NCBI GenBank assembly: GCA_041674745.1
Contig: JBAYVD010000006.1
Coordinates: 62,001-126,000 of the forward strand
Direction: 5' to 3'
From: UBA2040 sp041674745
Lineage (GTDB): Bacteria; Bacteroidota; Bacteroidia; Flavobacteriales_D; Crocinitomicaceae
DNA: 64,000 bases
In this document: positions 18,911 through 27,521 of the stretch, piece by piece
Layout of the letters: each line of letters starts with the position of its first letter
How positions within the stretch are numbered: the first letter of the stretch is position 1
Notes under the pieces: generated by a model
Database searches by the model: none
The model's input: only the letters and a program-made list of their open reading frames with translations
What the model was told of the DNA's origin: nothing
Translations under genes and position numbers: made by a program

Positions 18911-20455
18911 TTGAAAAGAAGTAAAGTCTTTGGCTTTGGTGCGCTTTTCGTAAGCGCATTTTTTTTGACAATCGCTAACGCTTTTGGTCAAGGAAACTTC
19001 CTTACCTTATTGCCTGGGTCTGACAGAATGACGACAGATGAAAGGTTAGGCATTACCTATTTAGCTGGTAGTGTTTCCTTTACCTATCAGGGAAATACCA
19101 TGTATTGCGACTCAGCCGTATATTACAAAAAAACGAGTCAAATAAAAGCTTTTCGCAATGTTCACATTACCAAAGGAGGTGATCTCAACTTGTTCTGCAA
19201 TGAACTCACCTACGATTCAAAAACGGAAGTAGCTTTTTTGAATGGAGATGTGCGCGCACGCGATCAAGAATATAAACTTACGACGAATGCACTCGAATAC
19301 GATACCAAATCAGGTCGAGCTACCTATCGAACGAATGGAAAGGTCGAAAGTATTTTAGGCGATGAAGTTTTGACCAGCCAAATCGGCTATTTCTATCCAG
19401 AAAGCAAGGATTTTTTCTTTAAAGGAAAAGTGAAATACAAAGGTCCGCAAATGAATTTAACGACCGACACTTTACAGTATGCTTATATTAAACGGAAAGT
19501 TTCCTTTTTTGGTCCTACGACCATTTATTCTGATTCCTCAGTCATTCAATGCGAAAGAGGCTGGTACAGAACCGATACGGAGGAGGCGCAATTGATGAAA
19601 AATGCATCCATTGCAAAAGGGAGTCAGCACATCAAAGGAGATACGCTTTTTTACCAACCACAAAAGAAATTGTCCATCGGAAAAGGAAATATTTTTGTCC
19701 AAGACACCACCGAGAAATTTCAACTGCAAGGCGACTATTTGTATAAAAATGATCTGTCCCACCAACTTTTTATTACGGGCCATGCTATGGCTGTTCAGGC
19801 CAATGAAAAAGATAGTTTGTTTATTCATGCCGATACGCTGTATTCCATCAATGATAGTTTAGATGAACCCAATCTTATCAAAGCTTACTTCGGTGTTCAA
19901 ATCTTTCAAAATCAATTTCAAGGTCGTTGCGATAGTTTGATTTTTGATAAATCGGCGGACCTTTTACAAATGTATTCCGATCCGATTTTATGGTCCAACA
20001 AAGGCGAATTGAAAGGTGATACGATCTTCGTTCATTTAAAAGATAGTTTACTTGAAAAAGCCGAAATTTTCCCGAATGCCACTGCCCTCTTTGAAGTGGA
20101 TACAGTTGGGTATTACAACCAAATAGCCGGACGAAAAATGATTGCCTTTTTCAAAAACAATGAAGTGTATCGGGCGGATGCTCGTGGGAATGCGCAAACC
20201 ATTTACTTCCTTGAAGAAACGGAAACTACCGATACCGCAATTGTCATTAAACGATCTGGGATGAATTGCTCTTTTGCGTCTGATTTACGGGTGTATTTAG
20301 ATAGCGGAGAAGTGACGGGTGTGACCTATTATGAAAAACCTGAAGGCAATATTTACCCGATGGACCAGCTCAACGAATCAGAACAATTCGTCCCCAACTT
20401 CAAGTGGAATCCTTTGCTCCGACCCAAATCGTGGCAAGAAATGATCAAGGATTAG
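18911..20455 (+). CDS. OstA-like (LptA/LptD N-domain) protein
   Basis: A 514-residue exported protein made of OstA/LptA-type beta-jellyroll repeats: many units of the form DTLxY, DSAVYY, NEVYRADARGNAQTI. The start is TTG at 18911, just 5 bases after purA, because only this frame start retains the signal peptide (LFVSAFFLTIANAFGQ). In Bacteroidota such proteins are thought to be the periplasmic bridge or OstA-like partner in lipopolysaccharide transport. The C-terminal barrel of LptD is absent. The role is family-level inference. Confidence 0.82.
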   Translation: MKRSKVFGFGALFVSAFFLTIANAFGQGNFLTLLPGSDRMTTDERLGITYLAGSVSFTYQGNTMYCDSAVYYKKTSQIKAFRNVHITKGGDLNLFCNELTYDSKTEVAFLNGDVRARDQEYKLTTNALEYDTKSGRATYRTNGKVESILGDEVLTSQIGYFYPESKDFFFKGKVKYKGPQMNLTTDTLQYAYIKRKVSFFGPTTIYSDSSVIQCERGWYRTDTEEAQLMKNASIAKGSQHIKGDTLFYQPQKKLSIGKGNIFVQDTTEKFQLQGDYLYKNDLSHQLFITGHAMAVQANEKDSLFIHADTLYSINDSLDEPNLIKAYFGVQIFQNQFQGRCDSLIFDKSADLLQMYSDPILWSNKGELKGDTIFVHLKDSLLEKAEIFPNATALFEVDTVGYYNQIAGRKMIAFFKNNEVYRADARGNAQTIYFLEETETTDTAIVIKRSGMNCSFASDLRVYLDSGEVTGVTYYEKPEGNIYPMDQLNESEQFVPNFKWNPLLRPKSWQEMIKD

Positions 20456-20459
20456 GCTA

Positions 20460-20861
20460 CTATACTTCCTGGTTCTTTTTACTCGAAAGTGCTTCCAATA
20501 AGATGGGATCAACAGAGAAAAGCAGAATAGTATCGTATTTATTGTATTCCACTTGAATTACTTCTGCCGGTAAACCGAATAACAATTGAACCCATCTGCT
20601 TTTTTTCTTCACTTCAAAACTCTTAATTTTATCCAAGTCAATTTGAAATTTATCGAAATTCATTCTTGTAATAATGGAATCATCGGTTAATACAATTCGA
20701 TTGGTAAAATACCGGATGATTAAAAAGCCAAAATGCACGGGTAAAAATGTTAAGGCATACATGTATACCGAACTATTTGTAAAAAAAATCACTACAGGAA
20801 TTAGCAGAATTAGCCAAAAAATGACTGATTTCAGGGGAAATGGAGTTTTTATTTTAATCAC
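20460..20861 (-). CDS. small membrane protein with PH-like domain
   Basis: A 133-residue protein starting at GTG 20861. Two hydrophobic segments (about 12-28 and 31-50) form a membrane hairpin. The remaining strand-rich part (RIVLTDDSIITRMNFDKFQI ... IKSFEVKKKSRW) resembles YcxB- or bPH-type PH-like domains. Function unknown. It is convergent with the OstA-like gene with a 4-base gap. Confidence 0.65.
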   Translation of the reverse strand: MIKIKTPFPLKSVIFWLILLIPVVIFFTNSSVYMYALTFLPVHFGFLIIRYFTNRIVLTDDSIITRMNFDKFQIDLDKIKSFEVKKKSRWVQLLFGLPAEVIQVEYNKYDTILLFSVDPILLEALSSKKNQEV

Positions 20862-20882
20862 AAGTAACCTATTTTATTGGAA

Positions 20883-21731
20883 TTAGTGCGTCTTCGTCAT
20901 GTCTTCAGGCACACAAATTATAAAGTCTGCCGCCCCTATGTTTTCCTTCTCCAATTTGTCGATGGAAACTTGGGAAACAGTGGAAATCGTTCCATAGTTC
21001 AAAGTCGGTTGCGCTTGTTGCAAATACCATAAAATTCCTTCGTAAAAATCAGAATGGTACTTTCCGTTGAAATGAATAAACAAACTGCCTGGTTTGTAAT
21101 TTTTCAATATAAAATGGGCCATGGTGGCATCCTTCGTTGCTTGCGCCATAACCAGTTTTGGGCTACCGTGCTCCCCCATCATCACCAAAATATTTTTGTA
21201 TTGCGGTAATTCTGCATCAAATTTGATCGGCAATGGCGCTATCCAACTTTTCTCTTCTGCAGACAAGGTATCCAATACTTCAAATCCTTTTCTGAAAACC
21301 AAATTGGCATCTCTTCTTGGTATGTTCGTTGCAATAAATTCCAATTTATTTTCTTTCGCATAGTCCACTAACGGCGCATAATCCGTTGGGTAATTGGGCC
21401 ACAAACGCGCCAAAGAATCCAATTCTTTTGAAGTCAATTTACCGGCTAAATAATCATTTAATGCTTGTTGATTATCTGCTTCAAACATTTCAGCGCCAAG
21501 CACAATATCTCTGCTATTGTCTGCTTGTTTGGTGAACTCCAATTGCAACCAATGTGCGATTGGATTGTTGTGTTCCTCCCCGAATAAAACAATGTCTTTT
21601 TTTTCCAAAGTAGCCATCATTTTTTTATAGGTTGTTTTCTTACCTGTGGAAGTGTAAATCTGAAATGCCTTTTCTTGGGAATAAAGTGACCCTGCAGTCG
21701 CCAGCGTAAAAATCAATAAGAAAATCTTCAT
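20883..21731 (-). CDS. ChaN/haem-binding-uptake-like (TIKI superfamily) protein
   Basis: A 282-residue protein; ATG 21731 is chosen because it begins the signal peptide (MKIFLLIFTLATAGSLYSQ). DIVLFGEEHNNPIAHWLQ matches the GE-x-H motif of the ChaN/EreA/TIKI fold, and LGAEMFEADNQQALNDYLAG, TNIPRRDA and HFNGKYHSDFYEGI fit the same family. Campylobacter ChaN binds haem, and relatives include predicted metalloproteases. Periplasmic or lipid-anchored function in haem handling is possible; no lipobox Cys is present here. Confidence 0.8.
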   Translation of the reverse strand: MKIFLLIFTLATAGSLYSQEKAFQIYTSTGKKTTYKKMMATLEKKDIVLFGEEHNNPIAHWLQLEFTKQADNSRDIVLGAEMFEADNQQALNDYLAGKLTSKELDSLARLWPNYPTDYAPLVDYAKENKLEFIATNIPRRDANLVFRKGFEVLDTLSAEEKSWIAPLPIKFDAELPQYKNILVMMGEHGSPKLVMAQATKDATMAHFILKNYKPGSLFIHFNGKYHSDFYEGILWYLQQAQPTLNYGTISTVSQVSIDKLEKENIGAADFIICVPEDMTKTH

Positions 21732-21846
21732 CCTGTTGTCGTGTTTACTATTTTGATGACAAGATACGGATTCAAAAAAATAATTCAATATTATTTTGGT
21801 TTACGAACAATATTTCGTAGAATTGTGATATCAATTTAATATCATT

Positions 21847-22701
21847 ATGAAACAAGAAAAAAACATTGTAGCTGGAAATGGATATGTCTATTTAGCACTA
21901 CTCTTGGTTATTATCGCCATTGTGGTGACAGGAATTGCCATAACGAAGAATCCGATTTTCCTCGTTTTGATGCCTTTTGTGCTTCTTTTAATGCCAGGCT
22001 TCTTTACAGTGAATCCTAATGGTTCCAAAGTAATGGTTCTTTTTGGGGCCTACAAAGGAACGGTTCGCGAAAACGGTTTCTTCTGGGCGAATCCATTCTT
22101 TACGAAACAAAAGATTTCGTTGAGAGCCCGAAATTTTGAAAGTGAGCGAATCAAAGTAAACGATAAAATCGGAAATCCAATTTTGATTAATGTGATCTTG
22201 GTTTGGAAAGTTCAGGATACGTACAAATCGGCTTTTGATGTCGACAATTACGAAGAGTTTGTTCGCGTGCAGACAGACGCCGCTGTTCGAAAATTGGCCG
22301 GATCATACCCGTACGATAATTTTGAAGACGAAAAAGCCCATTTGACTTTGCGCTCCGGCATGGATGATGTGAATGATGCCTTGGAACATGAAATTACCGA
22401 ACGATTGTCTATGGCTGGAATTGAGGTAATAGAAGCGCGCATTGGTTATTTGGCTTATGCACCAGAAATTGCCAGCGCCATGTTGAAAAGACAACAAGCC
22501 GTTGCCATCGTTGCAGCCCGACAAAAAATTGTAGAAGGTGCTGTTGGCATGGTGGAAGATGCCTTGAAAAAATTGGCAGAAGACAATATTGTGCAATTTG
22601 ATGAAGACAAAAAAGCGTCTATGGTCAGTAATTTAATGGTGGTGCTTTGTGGAGACAAAGAAGTAACGCCTGTCATCAATACAGGTACTTTAAACGGATA
22701 A
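21847..22701 (+). CDS. SPFH/Band 7 (stomatin-like) membrane protein
   Basis: A 284-residue protein with two close N-terminal membrane helices (about 12-30 and 35-50), then an SPFH domain (about 55-215; GSKVMVLFGAYKGTVRENGFFW and DAAVRKLAGSYPYDNFED) and a helical C-terminal region (AILKRQQAVAIVAARQKIVEGA). Such proteins oligomerise in the inner membrane and organise microdomains. The following gene, 4 bases on, encodes a ribbon-helix-helix-like protein, which fits a common pair: SPFH protein plus Arc-type protein. Confidence 0.9.
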   Translation: MKQEKNIVAGNGYVYLALLLVIIAIVVTGIAITKNPIFLVLMPFVLLLMPGFFTVNPNGSKVMVLFGAYKGTVRENGFFWANPFFTKQKISLRARNFESERIKVNDKIGNPILINVILVWKVQDTYKSAFDVDNYEEFVRVQTDAAVRKLAGSYPYDNFEDEKAHLTLRSGMDDVNDALEHEITERLSMAGIEVIEARIGYLAYAPEIASAMLKRQQAVAIVAARQKIVEGAVGMVEDALKKLAEDNIVQFDEDKKASMVSNLMVVLCGDKEVTPVINTGTLNG

Positions 22702-22705
22702 ATCT

Positions 22706-22903
22706 GTGAGTAAAAAGAAATCATTTGTCCTTAGAATTGATCCTGAAACCTTTACGCTTATTGAAAAATGGGCCGAAGACGAATTCCGTAGTGTCAATGG
22801 TCAACTGGAATGGATGATAGCGAAAAGTCTCAAAGACCACAAACGCTTGAAATCAAAAGAGAAAAAAGACGAAGATCCACTTGATTCGTACATCAACGAA
22901 TAA
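22706..22903 (+). CDS. Arc-type ribbon-helix-helix DNA-binding protein
   Basis: A 65-residue protein starting at GTG, 4 bases after the SPFH gene. KSFVLRIDPETFTLIEKWAEDEFRSVNGQLEWMI fits the Arc/MetJ ribbon-helix-helix fold: short strand FVLRI, then two helices. The acidic/lysine-rich tail is probably disordered. It may regulate its own operon. A strong terminator follows. Confidence 0.75.
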   Translation: MSKKKSFVLRIDPETFTLIEKWAEDEFRSVNGQLEWMIAKSLKDHKRLKSKEKKDEDPLDSYINE

Positions 22904-22926
22904 AGAAACGTTTCTCGTAAAAAACA

Positions 22927-22966
22927 AAAAGCCGAAATTGCTCTCCAATTTCGGCTTTTCTTTTAC
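22927..22966 (+). terminator. rho-independent terminator
   Basis: A perfect 14-base-pair stem (AAAAGCCGAAATTG with its complement at 22946-22959) with a 5-base loop is followed by a T-rich stretch. It ends the SPFH/Arc unit. Confidence 0.92.
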
Positions 22967-23141
22967 ATTCTCTCTAAAAAATGTATCTGTCTTTTTCAGC
23001 GTGGTATTCCTTTTTCCTATAACAAATGTCGTCAATTCATACCGCCGAATTAATGAGGATTGTCAAACAAAAGAATGATATTCGTCATAATTTAAATCGA
23101 CCTTTTGTAGTAAATTGCCTTCAGACATTAGAATTGTAGAT

Positions 23142-23981
23142 ATGCACACTAAAACCATATACTTTCCAACCGATTTTTCGACTTGCGCCCAGAACGCCTG
23201 GTTTTTTGCAAAAGAAATCGCCCTGGCAACCCAGTCCAAAATAAACATTGTGCACTCGCTTGATTTGGTGGGAGTTTATGCCACCGATGCTGACACTGTC
23301 AATTTAGTTTTGCTCATCGAAACTCTAGAGGCCGAAGCGAAAAAACAACTGAAAATTCTGTCAGAAGAATTAAATCAAGCGGGAATTCAAAACGAAACAA
23401 TTTTGCTAGAAGGGACTGAATTAAATTGGTTGGCTCATGAATTGACAAAAAGCAAACCTGATTTGATCATCATGGGAACAACGGGTGCTGGACATGTCGA
23501 GAACAAATTGTTTGGAAGTTTGACTTACAAGGTCATTTCTGACACTGAATTGCCTATTCTTGCGGTCCCCTACAAGGCGAAATTCAATGATTTCAAAAGT
23601 ATTGTCTATGCAACTGACTACAAAACTACAGACCTTCAAAACCTGCAAACGTTGATTGATTGGATGCAAACGTTTGATTCAAAAATAGACTTCGCTCACA
23701 TAGCAAATAGTGACTTTTCCGTTGAGGAGGAACGGGCTTTTTTCAAAGATTTTTCAGAAAACATCAATACTGCTTTAGACTACCCGAACATTAAAGCGCA
23801 TCTTCTTTTTTCTGAAGATGTTGAAGACCGTCTAACAAGGCTTCTCGAAGAACAAGCTGCCGATTTACTCGTTTTGGTCACAAAAAAAAGAAACTTTTTC
23901 GAACGGATATTTAGCAAAAGTTTAACCAAAAAAATGGCGTACCACAACGATACTCCCTTGCTCATCTTTAAAGTGAAATAA
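23142..23981 (+). CDS. universal stress protein, tandem UspA domains
   Basis: A 279-residue protein with two UspA-like domains (about 1-140 and 150-279). The ATG at 23142 (MHTKTIYFPTDFS) is preferred to a TTG nine codons earlier. The first domain keeps the ATP-loop motif GTTGAGHVENKLFGSLTYKV (G-2x-G-9x-G-S/T). The second is degenerate at this site but ends in FSKSLTKKMAYHNDTPLLIF. Such proteins are cytoplasmic and are induced by starvation or redox stress. It lies 9 bases before the second TerB-like gene. Confidence 0.9.
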   Translation: MHTKTIYFPTDFSTCAQNAWFFAKEIALATQSKINIVHSLDLVGVYATDADTVNLVLLIETLEAEAKKQLKILSEELNQAGIQNETILLEGTELNWLAHELTKSKPDLIIMGTTGAGHVENKLFGSLTYKVISDTELPILAVPYKAKFNDFKSIVYATDYKTTDLQNLQTLIDWMQTFDSKIDFAHIANSDFSVEEERAFFKDFSENINTALDYPNIKAHLLFSEDVEDRLTRLLEEQAADLLVLVTKKRNFFERIFSKSLTKKMAYHNDTPLLIFKVK

Positions 23982-23990
23982 GCTACGATT

Positions 23991-24383
23991 ATGGACGAAA
24001 AACTCTACAAAAACGAAGATTTTTACCGTCATTTGGCGCATTTATTCTACGCCTTTGCAGCGGCGGATCGAAAAATTGTAATCGAGGAAAAAAGAAGTAT
24101 CGTTGCGTCAGTTGAGAAAAATTGGACACTTCACACCGATGAATTTGACGCAAAAGAAATTATCTACAGTACGATGCGTAAAATTATCGAAGGCAAATTG
24201 GATAAAGACTTGGCTTTTCTTTCATTCGAACAGTTTTACACGCACCACCATGAGCAGTTTTCGTATGAACTAAAAGGAAAAATTCTCACAGCGGCGGACG
24301 ATATTACCCTTGCTTTTGCACATCGAAATAAATCTGAATTGGTTCTGCTAGCGCGACTTGGGTTGTTGTTTGCTCACGCATAA
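23991..24383 (+). CDS. TerB-like protein, second copy
   Basis: A 130-residue helical protein. YAFAAADRKIVIEEKRSIVASVEK resembles the first acidic helix of TerB. It is only distantly related to the TerB-like protein at 16202 and lacks its clear second acidic turn. Function unknown; co-transcription with the universal stress gene, 9 bases upstream, suggests a stress role (inference). Confidence 0.6.
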   Translation: MDEKLYKNEDFYRHLAHLFYAFAAADRKIVIEEKRSIVASVEKNWTLHTDEFDAKEIIYSTMRKIIEGKLDKDLAFLSFEQFYTHHHEQFSYELKGKILTAADDITLAFAHRNKSELVLLARLGLLFAHA

Positions 24384-24395
24384 CTTCTTAATGGA

Positions 24396-24425
24396 CAAAA
24401 CCCTATTTCAATAGGCCTTTTATTG
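24396..24425 (+). terminator. possible weak terminator
   Basis: A short stem (CCTAT/ATAGG, 4-base loop) flanked by AAAA and TTTT follows the TerB-like stop codon. The stem is short, so support is moderate. In the rest of the 24384-24688 gap I see only the inverted repeat listed next. Confidence 0.4.
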
Positions 24426-24538
24426 CTTACTGAACCATATGTGTGCCACACGAAGTTTGTCGGTTAGCGAATAAAGTAATTTGCTATTGCCAAGGATTAT
24501 CCTGGATGTGAGAATTTTATTCATTTTTAAAACTAGTC

Positions 24539-24603
24539 GTACACTTTTTATTGATTTGTGCAAAATTGTTAATTTAAGAAACAATCCCAAACATAAAGTG
24601 TAC
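24539..24603. repeat. inverted repeat upstream of the AraC-type regulator
   Basis: GTACACTTT at 24539-24547 is repeated in inverted form, AAAGTGTAC, at 24595-24603. The arms are perfect over 9 bases with 47 bases between them. The pair lies 86-150 bases before the regulator start codon, and could be paired operator half-sites. Nothing further supports this. Confidence 0.35.
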
Positions 24604-24688
24604 ATTCACCAATGAAGTTTTAAAAGAACTAATAATCAGCGTTTTTCTAAAATTTCTAAACCCTTTTTAACTCATCAATCTCTATAAA

Positions 24689-25249
24689 ATGACGTTGTAC
24701 ATTCAAAACATGGTGAGTTTACGGTGCAAAATGCTCGTAAAGCAAGAGTTAACCAAATTAGGTTTAAAATTTTATTCACTGGAATTGGGAGAAGTTCATT
24801 TGGATGAAAGAATTTCTCCAGAACAATGGCATGAATTAAAAAGGATTCTGCACAATTCTGGATTGGAATTAATGGAGGATAAAAACGCCATTCTCGTTGA
24901 GAAAATCAAAAACATCATTGTGGAAATGATTCATTACACCGATGAAATTCCTCAAATCAACTTTTCTGATTATCTATCTGAAAAACTAGAGATGGATTAC
25001 CACATTCTATCCGAACTTTTCTCCCGAACAAAAGGCATTACGATAGAACATTTTATTATCCTGCACAAAATTGAACGTGTGAAAGAATTGATTATGTACG
25101 ATGAACTCAATCTTACGGAAATCTCCTACAAAATGCATTACAGCAGTGTAGCGCACTTATCAAATCAATTTAAAAAAATCACCGGTCTTACCCCCTCTTT
25201 TTTCAAAAATCTCAAACACAAAACACGACACAATATCGAAAATTTCTAA
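24689..25249 (+). CDS. AraC-family regulator with HMA-like N-terminal part
   Basis: A 186-residue protein. Residues about 90-180 form the AraC/XylS double helix-turn-helix (SELFSRTKGITIEHFIILHKIERVKELI, LNLTEISYKMHYSSVAHLSNQFKKITGLTPSFFK). The first about 65 residues (MVSLRCKMLVKQELTKLGLKF, ISPEQWHELKRIL) recall the small HMA-like sensor module of a Bacteroidota AraC subfamily. The start is taken as ATG 24689. It stands at the head of the stress cluster and immediately upstream of the 14-bp box at 25282, so it is the first candidate to bind that box (inference). Confidence 0.85.
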   Translation: MTLYIQNMVSLRCKMLVKQELTKLGLKFYSLELGEVHLDERISPEQWHELKRILHNSGLELMEDKNAILVEKIKNIIVEMIHYTDEIPQINFSDYLSEKLEMDYHILSELFSRTKGITIEHFIILHKIERVKELIMYDELNLTEISYKMHYSSVAHLSNQFKKITGLTPSFFKNLKHKTRHNIENF

Positions 25250-25281
25250 TCGATATTGTGTTAATCATGTAACTCTTGTTC

Positions 25282-25323
25282 CGAATTGTGTAAGGCTTTC
25301 AGTTAAAAATCACGTCACCTTTG
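25282..25323 (+). promoter_or_regulatory. stress-cluster promoter with 14-bp box (copy 1)
   Basis: CGAATTGTGTAAGG occupies 25282-25295. A -7-like CACCTTTG ends at 25323, with TTTG beginning exactly 38 bases after the box start. The same box and spacing recur at 27153. The -7 deviates from TAnnTTTG, which fits a promoter that needs an activator. The gene served is the lipoprotein at 25365. Confidence 0.6.
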
Positions 25324-25364
25324 TAGGGTAATGAAAACGATTTCATTGCTTAAAATCAGAACAA

Positions 25365-25805
25365 ATGAAAAAATCAATTGGAATTATTTTAACCTCATTT
25401 TTTATAATGGGTTTGCTCCTTACTAGTTGTTCAACGCCTTCTGAAAAAGCGCAAAATGAGGAAGATAATGTAACAGAGGCGCAAGAAAAATTAGACGATT
25501 CAAACGAAAATTACAAAAAAGACATGGAAGATTTTAAAGCACGAACAGCGACTCAAATTGAGGCCAATGAAAAAAGTATCCAAGATTTCAATGCTCGGAT
25601 AGCGGATCAAAAAAGTGAAGCCAAAGCGGATTACGAAAAGAAAATTGCCGAATTGGACAGTAAAAATTCAGATTTGAAAAAGAAAATGGACGATTTCAAA
25701 GCGGACAGTCAGTCCAGTTGGGAAAGTTTCAAAACTGAATTTGGCCACGACATGGATGAATTGGGTACAGCTTTTAAGGACTTCACGAATAAAAACACGA
25801 AATGA
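25365..25805 (+). CDS. coiled-coil lipoprotein
   Basis: A 146-residue lipoprotein: lipobox LLTSC at about residues 18-22, then an almost entirely helical, charged region (residues 28-130) rich in heptad-like D-F-K, Q-I-E and E-K-K patterns, likely a coiled coil. No enzymatic motif. Its stop overlaps the next start by ATGA, so translation is probably coupled. Envelope location under stress is inferred. Confidence 0.75.
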   Translation: MKKSIGIILTSFFIMGLLLTSCSTPSEKAQNEEDNVTEAQEKLDDSNENYKKDMEDFKARTATQIEANEKSIQDFNARIADQKSEAKADYEKKIAELDSKNSDLKKKMDDFKADSQSSWESFKTEFGHDMDELGTAFKDFTNKNTK

Positions 25806-25975
25806 GTGCGCGTGGAACCACTGGTGTATTCGGCAATTTGCTCTATCTGATTGCTGTAGTCCTTCTTGTGCTCTGGGGAATTGGATTTTTGGGTTACAAC
25901 GCTGGAAACATCATTCACATCCTTTTGGTGCTTGCCATCATTGCCTTTCTGCTTCGGGTTATTCGAGGCAACTAA
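25802..25975 (+). CDS. Lmo0937-family small membrane protein
   Basis: A 57-residue protein whose ATG overlaps the previous stop (ATGA). NLLYLIAVVLLVLWGIGFLGY and IIHILLVLAIIAFLLRVIRG form two membrane helices joined by a Gly/Asn turn, matching the Lmo0937 family. These small proteins are found in stress regulons in many bacteria, but their activity is unknown. Confidence 0.85.
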   Translation: MSARGTTGVFGNLLYLIAVVLLVLWGIGFLGYNAGNIIHILLVLAIIAFLLRVIRGN

Positions 25976-25992
25976 CAAAATAAAAAACAATC

Positions 25993-26628
25993 ATGAAAAA
26001 AAATAGATTAGTAACCAGTATTATATGTGTTTTCATCTTAACGAATTTGCAAGCACAGAGCGAGGACCGAAGAGAAAACTTCGAATTTGGAATCAAAGCA
26101 GGCGTCAATGCGTCCAACGTTTGGGATGCTCAAGGAGAAAATTTTCGAGCAGACGGTAAGGCTGGATTGGCAGCAGGCGTATTTTTCGGCATACCGATTG
26201 GAAAATACCTCGGCGTTCAACCCGAAGTATTGATTTCTCAAAAAGGATTCAAAGGTTCGGGCACCTTGCTTAGTTTCCCGTATTCCTTTAGTCGAACATC
26301 GACTTATTTGGATATTCCATTGCAAATGCAGTTGAAACCAACGGAATTTTTCACACTGCTTGCTGGACCGCAGTTTTCGTATCTTTTAAACCAAAAGAGC
26401 TCTTACACCTTTGGCGGAATTAGCACGGGGCAAGAAGAACAATTCAATACCGATAACATTCGAAAAAATGTACTTGGGTTCGTCGTTGGAAGTGATTTCA
26501 TCTATCACAGCCTAGTGGTGTCTGCTCGCGCCGGTTGGGATTTTCAAAATAACAACGGTGATGGAACGAATTCAACTCCTCGCTATAAAAACCGATGGGT
26601 GCAACTGACATTGGGATTCAAAATTTAA
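25993..26628 (+). CDS. outer-membrane beta-barrel protein (PorT/OMP_b-brl_2 type)
   Basis: A 211-residue protein with a signal peptide ending NLQAQ. EFGIKAGVNASNVWD, SRTSTYLDIPLQMQLKP and FFTLLAGPQFSYLLNQKS are the characteristic segments of the 8-stranded OMP_b-brl_2 family. It ends in a Phe-containing strand (RWVQLTLGFKI), as expected for outer-membrane insertion. Part of the stress cluster, 17 bases after the Lmo0937-family gene. Confidence 0.85.
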   Translation: MKKNRLVTSIICVFILTNLQAQSEDRRENFEFGIKAGVNASNVWDAQGENFRADGKAGLAAGVFFGIPIGKYLGVQPEVLISQKGFKGSGTLLSFPYSFSRTSTYLDIPLQMQLKPTEFFTLLAGPQFSYLLNQKSSYTFGGISTGQEEQFNTDNIRKNVLGFVVGSDFIYHSLVVSARAGWDFQNNNGDGTNSTPRYKNRWVQLTLGFKI

Positions 26629-26636
26629 AATCACCG

Positions 26637-26678
26637 TGCATTCAGGTACTGATTTAATCATCGCCTGGATGCATTTTT
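26637..26678 (+). terminator. terminator after the OMP gene
   Basis: TGCATTCAGG (26637-26646) pairs with CCTGGATGCA (26664-26673; one G-U) over a 17-base loop, followed by five T. Confidence 0.65.
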
Positions 26679-26691
26679 AATTAATAAAGCT

Positions 26692-27036
26692 ATGGAAACC
26701 AACCGCGAACTTGAAAAGGCGAAAGCTCACATCATCGTCGAACTCATTGAATATTTACCCAATGCAGTTGTCAGTAAAACCATCATCAAAAAAACCACTG
26801 GTAACATTACGGCTACTTCCATGGCAAGCGGCGAAGAATTGGGCGAAAAAACCAGCCCTTTTGACATCTACACTCAAATCATTGATGGATCCGCAGAAGT
26901 TATCATAGACGGAAAAATCATCCAATTGAACTTGGGTGAAGGCGTTATCATTCCTGCTCATTCCAGGCACAGCATCAACGCGAATGAACGGTTTAAAATG
27001 ATTACTTCGGTCATCAAAAGTGGCTACGAAGAATAA
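26692..27036 (+). CDS. cupin-domain protein
   Basis: A 114-residue single-domain cupin. GEGVIIPAHSRHSINANERFKMI is the second cupin motif, with the His pair; the first motif (DIYTQIIDGSAEVIIDGK) lacks the usual His, so metal binding may be reduced or absent. Role unknown; it sits within the stress cluster. Confidence 0.8.
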   Translation: METNRELEKAKAHIIVELIEYLPNAVVSKTIIKKTTGNITATSMASGEELGEKTSPFDIYTQIIDGSAEVIIDGKIIQLNLGEGVIIPAHSRHSINANERFKMITSVIKSGYEE

Positions 27037-27152
27037 AGACGAACCAACAAGGTGATTTTCAACCAGCCAAACAGACGAAGTGCGTTTCAAAAAAATTGTC
27101 CCATAAAATGGCGGCAATAAAAGTAAATCCCCCAATTATACAAACATCCATA

Positions 27153-27194
27153 CGAATTGTGTAAGGATTGTAGTGCCAACTATGGCCATCTTTG
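27153..27194 (+). promoter_or_regulatory. stress-cluster promoter with 14-bp box (copy 2)
   Basis: CGAATTGTGTAAGG (27153-27166) is identical to the copy at 25282. TTTG of a CATCTTTG element starts at 27191, again exactly 38 bases from the box start. The promoter would serve the gene at 27292 and those after it. Confidence 0.6.
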
Positions 27195-27291
27195 TTTTGT
27201 AGGTACACTACAAATCAACGAAAAGTTTGCAAGCGGAATTGAATGGAGCATCCGATTGAATTTCAGCTTCATTTTTCTAAAACCACCAACA

Positions 27292-27510
27292 ATGGAATCA
27301 CAAAATGGACTAAACAAAGACATCTTGTTAATCACAAAAAAAATACAAGATGAATTTCCTGAGTTGACGAAATATTTAAATGAAATGCCGAATCATTTCT
27401 TATCCAACCCAGAACACGGTGTCAACAAGCAAGATTTAAAAGACTATTTAGAATCGTTGAAAGATTTGGTTGACAAATACGAAAAAGAACAAAATAACCC
27501 CATTGATTAA
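27292..27510 (+). CDS. small helical protein of unknown function
   Basis: A 72-residue protein. The ATG at 27292 is chosen because the upstream 45 codons of the open frame overlap the promoter region. It is soluble, charged and helical (LLITKKIQDEFPELTKYLNEMP, LKDYLESLKDLVDKYEKEQ). I recognise no family. It begins the second transcription unit of the stress cluster. Confidence 0.65.
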   Translation: MESQNGLNKDILLITKKIQDEFPELTKYLNEMPNHFLSNPEHGVNKQDLKDYLESLKDLVDKYEKEQNNPID

Positions 27511-27521
27511 ACTTTTCAAAC

